Shown: positions 41,809-50,084 of the stretch, in pieces
Layout: each line of letters opens with the position of its first letter
How positions within the stretch are numbered: the stretch's first letter is position 1
NCBI RefSeq assembly: GCF_036182465.1
Contig: NZ_CP108081.1
Location: 6,820,001-6,884,000 of the forward strand
Length of the DNA stretch: 64,000 nt
Source: Streptomyces sp. NBC_00258
GTDB lineage: Bacteria > Actinomycetota > Actinomycetes > Streptomycetales > Streptomycetaceae
Direction: 5' to 3'
Position numbers and translations under genes: made by a program
Notes under the pieces: model-generated
Databases searched by the model: none
What the model saw: only the letters and a program-made list of their open reading frames with translations
Told to the model about the DNA's origin: nothing

Positions 41809-44800
41809 ATGGGAAGAGGCGGACAGGTGGGCGGCGGACAGCGGTCGGAGCGGGGCGCCGGGCCGCGCCGTGGCCGATCGCCCGGCCGCCCGGGCGGGCC
41901 GTCGCCCGGGGCGATACCCGCGCCGCCGCCAAAAGCACCGCCCGCGTCCTCGCCCGAGCCGGGTTCCGGAGTGCGATCAGGGCTGCGATCGGGGCTGCGT
42001 TTCGGGCTTCTCGGGCCGACCGTCGTGTACGACGCCGACGGTGTGCCACGGCCGGTGAGCAGCGCCAAGGGGCGAGTACTGCTCACCTCTTTGCTGCTGG
42101 AACCGGGACGGGTCGTCTCCGTCGACGTCCTCAAGGACGCGCTGTGGGGCGGGACACCGCCCGCCTCCGCGCACGCGTCGCTGCAGAACCACGTGACCCG
42201 TCTGCGACGCCTCCTGGACGACCCGGACCGGCTGCGGTCGGTACCACCCGGCTATCAACTTCGCGTCTCCGAGGGCGAGCTGGACGTACGCCTCTTCGAG
42301 ACCCGGATCGGCGCCGCCCGTGAGGCACACGCGCGGCGGGACTGGGAACGGGCCGTGGCCGAGGCCGTGGCGGCACTCGGACTGTGGCGAGGCACCCCGC
42401 TGACCGGCATGCCTCCCGGGCTCGGCGGACTCTCCCTCGTCCAACGGCTGGAAGAGGCACGGCTGTTCGCCCTGGAGTGCCGGTACGAGGCCGAGCTGGA
42501 GCTGGGCCGCGGGATGTCCGACGGGGACGTACGGCTCTTCGGTCTCGCACCCGAACTGGCCGCGCTGGTCGCGGAGTTCCCCCTTCGCGAGGCCTTCCAC
42601 CGCCAGCTGATGATGGTCCTCTACCGGACGGGCCGCCGGGCCGAGGCCCTCGCCGTCCACCGCGACCTGCGCCGCACCCTCGTCCGCGAACTCGGCGTGG
42701 AACCGGGGCTCACGGTCAGGGAGGCCCACCTGGAGATTCTGCGGGACCAGGATCCGGGGGCAGGGGCAGGAGTAGGGGGAGGGTCGGAGGCAGGGTCGGG
42801 ATCGCGATCGGGGCCGACGGCCGGGCCAGGGCCAGGGCCGGGATCGGGATCGGGATCGGGTACGGATGCGTCCGCCGGTGTTGGGACCGGCGCCGCCGAG
42901 GCAGCGGCTTCCAGCCGGACAGGTGCTCCCGCCGAAGCAGTGGGTCCCGCCGGGCGGCAGCCCACCGGAGGCGACGGCGTCTCCGCTCCGAAGCCCGCCA
43001 AGTCGGCCTCCAGCCGTACCGATCGGCGCGGAGCCGACCGCCCACCCTCCACGGAAGCCTCTCCGGCGGCCCCGGCCGCTCCGAAGGTGCCCACCCTCGT
43101 CCCCGTCCCCCGGCCCGCCCAACTCCCTCCCGCTCCCGTCTGTTTCACGGGTCGCGCCGAGACCATCGACAGTCTGCGGGCCACGCTCGTGCCGGTCGGG
43201 GCGGGGCACCTCCGCGTGGCCGTCGTCAGTGGCATGGCGGGCGTCGGGAAGAGCGCGCTGGGCGTGCAGGCGGCGCACGGGCTGCGGGCCGAGTTCCCGG
43301 ACGGCCAGCTGTACGTACGGCTGCACGGGGCCACGCCCGGCGTGCCGCCGCTCACCGTCGGGCAGGCCCTCGCCGCGCTGCTCCGCGACCTGGGCGTGGA
43401 ACCGCGGGGCGTCCCCGAACACCCGGACGCGGCAAGCGCGTTGCTCCGCTCACTGCTGGCACCCACCCGCACCCTGCTCGTACTGGACGACGCCGTGAAC
43501 GCCGCCCAGGTCCGCCCCCTGCTGCCCGCCGGTCCCGGCTGCGCGGTGATCGTCACCAGCCGCTCGCCCCTCACCGCGCTGGACGGCGTGACCCGCTTCC
43601 CGCTCGCACCGCTCTCCGACGAGGAGAGCGCCGAACTGCTGCGGGCCGTCTCCGGACGGGACGGCCTCGACGGTACGCACCCTCTCGTCGGCCTCACCGG
43701 ACGGCTGCCGCTCGCGCTGCGGATCGTCGCGGCCCGGCTCGCCGCCCGCAAGGTCCTCACGCCGGACGCGCTGGCCGGTCAACTGGCCGCAAGCGACGGA
43801 CGGTTGAACCACCTGGAGTACGACGACCTCAGCGTGCGCCGCTCGCTCGCGGTGGCCCTCGACGCCCTGCGGGCCTCGGACCGCGAGGCCGACCGGGACG
43901 CCGCCCTCGCCCTGCGCCGGATCGGCGCGCTCGACCTGCCGACGTACGGGGTTCCGCTCCTCGCCCGGCTCCTGGGCACCGGCGAACGCCGCACCGAGGC
44001 CGCCCTCGACCGCCTCGTCGACGTCGCCCTCCTCGACGAGACGACGTACGGCCGCTACACCCCGCACGACCTCGTACGAGACTTCGCCCGCGAGGTGGCC
44101 CGCGAGGTCGCCCGGGAGACGGCGGAGGGGGAGGACCCCGGCCCCACGGACCTCGACCTCACGGATTCGGACCCCACAGGCGCCGGCTCCACAGGCGCCG
44201 GCTCCACAGGCTCCGGCTCCTCGGGTTCCAGCTTCACGGATTCCAGCTCCTCGGGTTCCGGCTCCGAGGACCCGGACCCCACCGACATCGCTCTGCGCTG
44301 GTACGTCGCCTCCGCCCGCCGGTGCGTACCGGCCCTGATCCCCACCGGTGTCGACCGCGACAACCGGCTCGGTGCGACGCCGGTCGAGTCGGAGCGTGCG
44401 GGCGCCGGAGGCGATGAGGCCGTGCCGTTCGCGTCGGCCGCCGAGGCTGTCGCCTGGGGGGACCGCGAGGTGGCGAACGTCGTCGCGCTCGTCGAGGGCC
44501 GCGCCGCCGATTCCCCGCTGGTCCCCGTCCTCGTACGCGCCCTCTTCCCGTATCTGCAGCGCCGCGGCCGGCTGCGCGAGCTGGCGGTGCTCGGGCGGCG
44601 GGCGCTGAACGTGGCGCGGCGGCTAGGGGACGACGCCGCCGAGGCGATCGCGCTGTCCGACCTGGCGGGCCTGTACTTCATGCAGGGGCAGGCGGGCAAG
44701 GCGCTCGTCCTGACCGACCAGGCCCTCACGCGCTGGCGCGGCCTCGGAGTCGTCTCGCGCATCCAGCGCTGTCTGAACAACCGCGGCCTGCTGCTCGAAA

Positions 44801-45414
44801 GCCTGGGCCGGTACGTCGAGTGCGAACTCGCCCTGCGGGAAAGCCTGGAGCTGGCACGGGAGTCGGGCGACCTGGACGGCGAGGCCGTCGCCTACAGCAA
44901 CCTCGGCAACCTCTACGAGCACTCCGACCCGAGCGTCGCCATCGAGTGGCACGAGCGGAGCCTCGCGCTCGGCGAGTCCATGGGCGACTCCCGGGTCCGT
45001 GAGTCAGGGCACTGCAACATCGGGTACGCCCACCTCACGCTCGGCGAACCGGCCCGTGCGCTGGAGCACTTCGACCGTGCCCTGAGCGTCTCGGACGGGG
45101 TCGACTGGCAGAGCGGCTCCCAGACCCGCCTCGGTCTCGTCCGTGCGCTGCGCGGCCTCGACCGCACCGAGCGGGCCGCCCGCGAGTGCGCCCTGCTGCT
45201 GGCCCGCGCCGAACAGCGCGCCGACCGCTACACCGCCGGTCTCGCCCGGCACCAGCAGGGCCTGCTGCACCGGTCGGCGGGCCGCACCGACGAGGCGTAC
45301 GAGCAGTGGGAACTGGCCCTCGACGACCTGGACGGCACCGACAGCACGGTGACCGACGAACTGCGGGAGCTACTGCTGGTCCAGCTCAACAACCCTTCTG
45401 TGCGAGGGAGTTGA
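41809..45414 (+). CDS. AfsR-like SARP / NB-ARC / TPR regulator
   Basis: A 1201-residue regulator. The SARP winged-helix domain begins near residue 63 (RFGLLGPTVVYDADG) and continues with HASLQNHVTRLRRLL; the bacterial transcriptional activation domain follows to about 310. A Gly/Ser/Pro-rich linker then leads to an NB-ARC ATPase with P-loop GMAGVGKSALG near residue 475 and LLVLDDAVNA. TPR repeats fill the end (AIALSDLAGLYFMQGQAGKAL and on). AfsR-type proteins activate antibiotic gene sets in response to kinases. It lies 6 kb beyond the biosynthetic operon and could control it. The start is uncertain; a GTG at 41971 just before the SARP domain is an alternative. Confidence 0.85.
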   Translation: MGRGGQVGGGQRSERGAGPRRGRSPGRPGGPSPGAIPAPPPKAPPASSPEPGSGVRSGLRSGLRFGLLGPTVVYDADGVPRPVSSAKGRVLLTSLLLEPGRVVSVDVLKDALWGGTPPASAHASLQNHVTRLRRLLDDPDRLRSVPPGYQLRVSEGELDVRLFETRIGAAREAHARRDWERAVAEAVAALGLWRGTPLTGMPPGLGGLSLVQRLEEARLFALECRYEAELELGRGMSDGDVRLFGLAPELAALVAEFPLREAFHRQLMMVLYRTGRRAEALAVHRDLRRTLVRELGVEPGLTVREAHLEILRDQDPGAGAGVGGGSEAGSGSRSGPTAGPGPGPGSGSGSGTDASAGVGTGAAEAAASSRTGAPAEAVGPAGRQPTGGDGVSAPKPAKSASSRTDRRGADRPPSTEASPAAPAAPKVPTLVPVPRPAQLPPAPVCFTGRAETIDSLRATLVPVGAGHLRVAVVSGMAGVGKSALGVQAAHGLRAEFPDGQLYVRLHGATPGVPPLTVGQALAALLRDLGVEPRGVPEHPDAASALLRSLLAPTRTLLVLDDAVNAAQVRPLLPAGPGCAVIVTSRSPLTALDGVTRFPLAPLSDEESAELLRAVSGRDGLDGTHPLVGLTGRLPLALRIVAARLAARKVLTPDALAGQLAASDGRLNHLEYDDLSVRRSLAVALDALRASDREADRDAALALRRIGALDLPTYGVPLLARLLGTGERRTEAALDRLVDVALLDETTYGRYTPHDLVRDFAREVAREVARETAEGEDPGPTDLDLTDSDPTGAGSTGAGSTGSGSSGSSFTDSSSSGSGSEDPDPTDIALRWYVASARRCVPALIPTGVDRDNRLGATPVESERAGAGGDEAVPFASAAEAVAWGDREVANVVALVEGRAADSPLVPVLVRALFPYLQRRGRLRELAVLGRRALNVARRLGDDAAEAIALSDLAGLYFMQGQAGKALVLTDQALTRWRGLGVVSRIQRCLNNRGLLLESLGRYVECELALRESLELARESGDLDGEAVAYSNLGNLYEHSDPSVAIEWHERSLALGESMGDSRVRESGHCNIGYAHLTLGEPARALEHFDRALSVSDGVDWQSGSQTRLGLVRALRGLDRTERAARECALLLARAEQRADRYTAGLARHQQGLLHRSAGRTDEAYEQWELALDDLDGTDSTVTDELRELLLVQLNNPSVRGS

Positions 45415-45446
45415 GTGGGAACTCGGCGGAAGGCAGGCGCGCCCGC

Positions 45447-47159
45447 TCACTTCGCGTCCGCGTAACACTCCACCACCGCCGTCGTGAACGGAAACCGCAC
45501 CGGCGTCTCCCCGAACGTCAGCCGCCCCGCCAGTTCCGCGGCCTCGCGGATGGCCTCGACCACCGTGTCGGCCTCCGCCGCCGGACAGTGCACCATCACC
45601 TCGTCGTGCTGGAAGAAGACCAGCTCGGCCGCCATGTCCCGGCAGGTGCGGCGGAGGGCGGCGAGCACGAGGAGGGTCCAGTCGGCGGCGCTGCCCTGCA
45701 CGACGAAGTTGCGCGCGAAGCGGCCCCTGGCACGGGAGTTGGTGGAGGCATACCCCGGCACCCAGTCCTGGGTGTCCCCGGGCTCGGCCCCCTCGCCCGG
45801 TACGACGCCGGTCTGCTCGCTCTCCGGAATCCCCGCCTCCTCCCCGGAGGAGTCCGACCCCGCCGCCGGCGGGCAGGTCCGCCCCAGCCAGGTCCGCACG
45901 AGCCGCCCCTCCTCGCCCGCCCGCGCCGCGTCGTCCACGTACGCCACCGCCTTGGGGAAGCGGCGGCGCAGCAGCGCGAGGTTCTTGAGACCGTCGCCGG
46001 ACGTCTGGCCGTAGACCGCGCCGAGCACGGCGAGTTTGGCCTGTGCGCGGTCGCCGGAGAAGGCGCGGTCGGACACGGACTGGTAGAGGTCGGTCTCCCG
46101 CCCGGCGACCTCCATCAGTCCGGGGTCGCGGGAGATCGCGGCCAGCACACGCGGCTCCATCTGGTCGGCGTCCGCGACCACGAGCCGCCAGCCGGGATCG
46201 GCGACCGCGGCCCTGCGTATGACCTTGGGGATCTGCAGTGCGCCCCCGCCGTTGGTCACCCAGCGCCCGGTGACCGTCCCGCCCGGCAGGTACTCCGGTC
46301 TGAACCGCCCGTCCCGCACCCAGTCCTGGAGCCATGACCAGCCATGGGCGACCCAGATGCGGTACAGCTTCTTGTACTCGACGAGCGGCTTCACGGCCGG
46401 GTGGTCGATCGTCTCGATCTCCCAGCGGCGGGTGGACTTGATCTTGATCCCGGCCTGCGCGAAGGCCTTGATGACATCGGCGGGCAGATCGGGCCGCACC
46501 CGTCTCCCGAACGCGGCCGACACCTCGTCCGTGAGCTCGGCGAGGCGGCGCGGCTCGCCCCCTCCCGTGTACCGCTCGCCGAGCAGTTCGTGCAGCACGT
46601 TCCGGTGCACGTCCGCGCTCCACGGCAGCCCGGACGCGTTCATCTCCGTCGCCACGAGCATGCCCGCCGACTCGGCGGCCGTCAGCAGCCGCATCCGCCC
46701 GGGGTGCGCGGCAGCGTCATGTCTTCGCTGCTGGTCCCCGTACACCTCGATGAGCTGTTCCAGCGGTACGTGGACGGGGCGGGGCTCGAAGAGGGAGGAC
46801 TGGGAGCCGGGCTCGGCGGAGCGCTGCGGGGGATCGGGCGGTACGGGACCGCCGCGCAGTCTCGCCAGGGCGGCGGCCGCCGAGTGGGGCTCGCCGAGCC
46901 GTCCCTCGTGGCCGAGGAGGAGGGTCTCGGCGGCCTCCATGTCGTAACACCGCTCCACGCGGACGCCCGCGTCGCGCAGGCGCGGATAGACCTCGGCCGT
47001 CGACCGCCACACCCAACGGGCGACGTCCGGCCTCGTCCGTACGGACTCGGCGAGATCCGGTTCCCTCAGGACCGGTCCGGCGGGCAGCCCGTCGGGGCCG
47101 AGGGGAGCGAGCTCGGCGCCGCCGTCCTCGGCCGGCGCGAGAGCCCACCGGTCGTTCAT
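45447..47159 (-). CDS. Family A DNA polymerase-like protein
   Basis: A 570-residue protein. Motif A is VVADADQMEPRVLA, motif B DRAQAKLAVLGAVYGQ, and motif C FFQHDEVMVH, so the polymerase aspartates and the HDE triad are retained. Proteins of this group are often called bifunctional 3'-5' exonuclease/DNA polymerase, but I see no DEDD exonuclease residues in the N-terminal 150 residues. An acidic insert (SDSSGEEAGIPESEQTG) splits the fingers region. It is much shorter than Pol I and is a second, accessory family A polymerase of actinobacteria. The ATG at 47159 was preferred over a TTG at 47189, which falls in the stem of the upstream terminator. Confidence 0.82.
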   Translation of the reverse strand: MNDRWALAPAEDGGAELAPLGPDGLPAGPVLREPDLAESVRTRPDVARWVWRSTAEVYPRLRDAGVRVERCYDMEAAETLLLGHEGRLGEPHSAAAALARLRGGPVPPDPPQRSAEPGSQSSLFEPRPVHVPLEQLIEVYGDQQRRHDAAAHPGRMRLLTAAESAGMLVATEMNASGLPWSADVHRNVLHELLGERYTGGGEPRRLAELTDEVSAAFGRRVRPDLPADVIKAFAQAGIKIKSTRRWEIETIDHPAVKPLVEYKKLYRIWVAHGWSWLQDWVRDGRFRPEYLPGGTVTGRWVTNGGGALQIPKVIRRAAVADPGWRLVVADADQMEPRVLAAISRDPGLMEVAGRETDLYQSVSDRAFSGDRAQAKLAVLGAVYGQTSGDGLKNLALLRRRFPKAVAYVDDAARAGEEGRLVRTWLGRTCPPAAGSDSSGEEAGIPESEQTGVVPGEGAEPGDTQDWVPGYASTNSRARGRFARNFVVQGSAADWTLLVLAALRRTCRDMAAELVFFQHDEVMVHCPAAEADTVVEAIREAAELAGRLTFGETPVRFPFTTAVVECYADAK

Positions 47160-47188
47160 GACTTCGAGTCTCGCAGGAGGGTCTGACA

Positions 47189-47217
47189 ACGGCCCTGAAC
47201 CGCGAGTTCAGGGCCGT
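47189..47217 (-). terminator. Terminator after the Clp-N/HTH gene
   Basis: A 12-bp perfect stem (arm ACGGCCCTGAAC) with the 5-nt loop CGCGA lies between the Clp-N gene and the polymerase gene, both on the minus strand, so it separates their transcription. Confidence 0.8.
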
Positions 47218-47313
47218 GTCCGGCACCGGGCGCGGGGCGCACCCGGTCGTCGGACGGTCATTCGGCCGGTCGGTCGCTCAGCGGATCGGCCAGCCGATCA
47301 GCCGGCCGGTCGG

Positions 47314-48045
47314 TCAGTCCTCCTGGAGGGACTTCCGCACCTTCTCCAGCGCTTCCGCGACGTTCGCCTCGGCCGCCGCCTTGTCGACGCCGAGCCCGCT
47401 GAGGAGACCCGAGCCCGCCTCGTGCTCCAGCAGTGCGAGCAGGATGTGCTCCGTGCCGATGTAGTTGTGCCCGAGCCGGAGGGCCTCGCGGAAGGTGAGT
47501 TCGAGGGACTTCTTGGCGTTGCCGTCGAAGGGGATGAGCGCGGGTACGTCCTCGGCGCTCGGCGGCAGGGCGGCGGTCGCGGCCTCGCGCACGGCGTCCA
47601 GGGTGACGCCCTGCGCGGTGATCGCCTTCGCCCCGAGGCCCTCCGGCTCGGCGATCAGCCCGAGGACCAGGTGCTCGGTGCGGATCAGGTCGTTGCCCGC
47701 GTTCTTGGCCTCGTTCTGGGAGACGATCACCACGTTCCTGGCCCGTGGCGTGTAGCGGCTGAAGCCCTGGCTGGGGTCGAGGTCCGACTCCGCCTTCGGC
47801 ACGAACCGCTTCTGGGCCGCCTGCCGGGTGACCCCCATGCTCTTGCCGATGTCCGTCCAGGACGCGCCCGAACGCCGGGCCTGGTCCACGAAGTGACCGA
47901 TCAGATGGTCGGCCACGTCGCCGAGGTGGTCCGCCGCGATCACCGCGTCCTGGAGCTGGTCGAGAGCGTCTTCGTGAACCTTCTTGATGGCCTCGATCAG
48001 ATCGTCGAGGCGTACGGAGGTGGTGGCGCGTGGATTCGTCGTCAT
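47314..48045 (-). CDS. HTH and Clp-N domain protein
   Basis: A 243-residue protein without ATPase modules. The N-terminal 85 residues form a helical DNA-binding region with a helix-turn-helix at about 60-82 (ASWTDIGKSMGVTRQAAQKRF). The C-terminal 140 residues hold two Clp-N repeats (FSRYTPRARNVVIVSQNEAKNAGNDLIRTEHLVLGLI; LELTFREALRLGHNYIGTEHILLALL), like the substrate-entry domain of ClpC. It is likely a transcription factor whose Clp-N part senses or recruits Clp machinery or phospho-arginine marks (inference). Palindromes at its own start codon suggest autoregulation. Confidence 0.85.
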   Translation of the reverse strand: MTTNPRATTSVRLDDLIEAIKKVHEDALDQLQDAVIAADHLGDVADHLIGHFVDQARRSGASWTDIGKSMGVTRQAAQKRFVPKAESDLDPSQGFSRYTPRARNVVIVSQNEAKNAGNDLIRTEHLVLGLIAEPEGLGAKAITAQGVTLDAVREAATAALPPSAEDVPALIPFDGNAKKSLELTFREALRLGHNYIGTEHILLALLEHEAGSGLLSGLGVDKAAAEANVAEALEKVRKSLQED

Positions 48046-48046
48046 G

Positions 48047-48118
48047 TGTCAACGGTAGGTTGACAGCGATCGGGTGTCAACCCCGAGTTGACACCTGCCG
48101 CGCCTGCCCGTTGACACC
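48047..48118 (-). promoter_or_regulatory. Repeated TGTCAAC-N5-GTTGACA operator before the Clp-N/HTH gene
   Basis: Two palindromes with the same 5-nt spacer occur: TGTCAAC..GTTGACA at 48047-48065, ending 1 nt before the start codon, and GGTGTCAAC..GTTGACACC at 48073-48095. A third half-site, GTTGACACC, is at 48110-48118. The first two are 28 bp apart. The most economical reader is the HTH protein encoded immediately downstream. Confidence 0.75.
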
Positions 48119-48207
48119 CACGGGCAGCCCGACCAGCCCGCTCCCGGCCCTCAGGAGGCGCCCGGGGGCAGGGCCGGCCCCACCGCGACGCGTGACACGA
48201 TCGAGGA

Positions 48208-49362
48208 ATGAGCAGTACGCCCAGCACCGTGGAGCGCGCCTTCGAGGCCGCCCTCTACGCCGATTCCGACGCGGCCCTCGACACCGGTGCCTCGCTCCTC
48301 GCCTCCGACCCCGCGTCCGACGCCGAACTGGCCCGGCGCGGCGAGGAGTTCGTCGAGGGGGCCTGGCGGCGCGGCTGGCAGCCCGCCGATGTCGTACGGA
48401 TCGTGCGGCGCGAGCTGGACGACGTGCACGTACGCCTGGTGTCCGTGCTGATCCTCGACGAGAGCGGCCGGAACCGGCAGCCCCGCGGCCCGCGCTGGAC
48501 GGCACAGCTCGAAGAGCTGAACGCCGAGGCGGGCGGGACGAAGGCGCCACCTCGCACCGGACCCCGTACCGACCGCTTCTCGTACGCCACCGCCGTACTG
48601 GGGCTGTACCGGCTGCTGCTCCGCCTGCCCTCCATCGAGCCGCTGGACGTGGACGCGCCCAAGGGGACGGCCGGCGCCCCGAGGGACTCCCGCATGCTCA
48701 CCCGCATCCGCGCGCTGCTCGCCAAGGCCGAGGCGACCGGGTTCCCGGAGGAGGCGGAGGCGCTGAGCGCCAAGGCGCAGGAGCTGATGGCGCGGCACAG
48801 CATCGACGAGGCGCTGCTCGCGGCCCGTACGCACGCCAAGGACGCGCCCGGCGCCTGCCGCATCGGCGTCGACCCGCCCTACGAGACGGCCAAGGCGGTA
48901 CTCCTCGACGCGGTGTCCGGCGCGAACCGCTGCCGGGCGGTCTGGAACGAGGCCCTCGGCTTCTCGACCGTCGTCGGCTTCGAACCCGACCTGGAGGCCG
49001 TCGAACTCCTCTACACCTCGCTCCTCGTGCAGGCCACCGCCGCGATGACGAAGGCGGAGGCGGCACAGCGGGCGGGCGGCAGGAAGCGTACGAAGTCCTT
49101 CCGGCAGTCCTTCCTCGCCGCGTACGCCCATCGCATCGGCGACCGGCTCGCGGATGTGGCCGAGGGGCAGGTGACGGCGACGCAGGGGGAGTTGCTGCCG
49201 GTTCTCGCGGCCCGCGAGGTAGCGGTCGCCGACGAGACGGAGCGGATGTTCCCGGCGACCGTCACGACCAGGCTGCGCGGGGTGAACGACGCGGCCGGCT
49301 GGGAGGAAGGAGCCGCCGCGGCGGACCGCGCCCAGGTCAGGGCACGGCCGCCGCTGCGGTGA
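48208..49362 (+). CDS. DUF2786 family protein
   Basis: A 384-residue soluble protein. The DUF2786 core is MLTRIRALLAKAEATGFPEEAEALSAKAQELMARHSIDEALL (about 163-204). A further conserved stretch is RCRAVWNEALGFSTVVGFEPDLEAVELLYTSLLVQA and KSFRQSFLAAYAHRIGDRL. The family is common in actinobacteria and phages and has no agreed function. It is divergent from the Clp-N/HTH gene, and the operator repeats lie about 90 nt before its ATG, so it could be co-regulated. Confidence 0.85.
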   Translation: MSSTPSTVERAFEAALYADSDAALDTGASLLASDPASDAELARRGEEFVEGAWRRGWQPADVVRIVRRELDDVHVRLVSVLILDESGRNRQPRGPRWTAQLEELNAEAGGTKAPPRTGPRTDRFSYATAVLGLYRLLLRLPSIEPLDVDAPKGTAGAPRDSRMLTRIRALLAKAEATGFPEEAEALSAKAQELMARHSIDEALLAARTHAKDAPGACRIGVDPPYETAKAVLLDAVSGANRCRAVWNEALGFSTVVGFEPDLEAVELLYTSLLVQATAAMTKAEAAQRAGGRKRTKSFRQSFLAAYAHRIGDRLADVAEGQVTATQGELLPVLAAREVAVADETERMFPATVTTRLRGVNDAAGWEEGAAAADRAQVRARPPLR

Positions 49363-49414
49363 CCCGGCCGGACCGGGGCGGTGGTTCAGGGCCGGTGCCC
49401 CGGGGGCCGGCGGC

Positions 49415-49969
49415 TCAGTCGCCGGCGCGCTGGAGCGGGCCCACCGAGGCGTCCGGCTCGCTCTCGCTCCGCAGCGCGACCTCGCCGTACTTCCAGGGGA
49501 AGGACAGGTCGGCATCCTCGCCGGGCAGGCCGAACTTCACGGTCTTCACGGCGGCACCCTTCGTCGCGTCGCCCGCGGGCCCTCGTACGTACGTGATCGT
49601 GAAGGCGGTGGTCTCGTCCGGCTTGAGGGTCAGCTTCTCCGGCTTCGCGGACTCCTCCGGGGTGAGGGACCAGGTGGTGCCGCCCGCGGTCAGGTCGACG
49701 CGGGGGAAGCCCTCCAGGGTGCAGTCGCCGCCGGAGCGGTTGGTGAGGGTGACGGAGACGCTCCCGGTGTCGCCCGCGGCCGGGGCCTCGCTCGCGGCGA
49801 CCTCCTGCCCGACCTGGTCCGCCTTGCAGGCGGAGGAGCCGGCGGAGGACGCCGAACTGTCGGCCTTCTTGCCTCCCTCGTCACCGCTGCCGCCGTCGTC
49901 GCAGGCGGTCAGGGCGAGGGCCGCCACGAGGGCGGTGAGTGCGGAGACGGCTATCGGTAGGGCGCGCAT
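49415..49969 (-). CDS. DUF4232 lipoprotein
   Basis: A 184-residue lipoprotein with signal MRALPIAVSALTALVAALALTACDD (lipobox ALTAC). An acidic/serine linker precedes the DUF4232 domain (GSVSVTLTNRSGGDCTLEGFPRVDLTAGG...FTITYVRGPAG), a beta-sandwich found in many Streptomyces surface proteins. The two further cysteines (SACKAD and DCTLEG) fit the disulfide of that domain. Function unknown. It is divergent from the FUSC gene. Confidence 0.85.
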   Translation of the reverse strand: MRALPIAVSALTALVAALALTACDDGGSGDEGGKKADSSASSAGSSACKADQVGQEVAASEAPAAGDTGSVSVTLTNRSGGDCTLEGFPRVDLTAGGTTWSLTPEESAKPEKLTLKPDETTAFTITYVRGPAGDATKGAAVKTVKFGLPGEDADLSFPWKYGEVALRSESEPDASVGPLQRAGD

Positions 49970-50084
49970 GGCTTACCTCTGACTTCCGGGACCCGCTTCT
50001 GGGTCCGGCTTGCGGGGACTTCGGGTGCGTGGCGGTGCTCGTAGATCATCGGTCATGGGCCGTCGCGCGGCGTACGCTGGCGCG

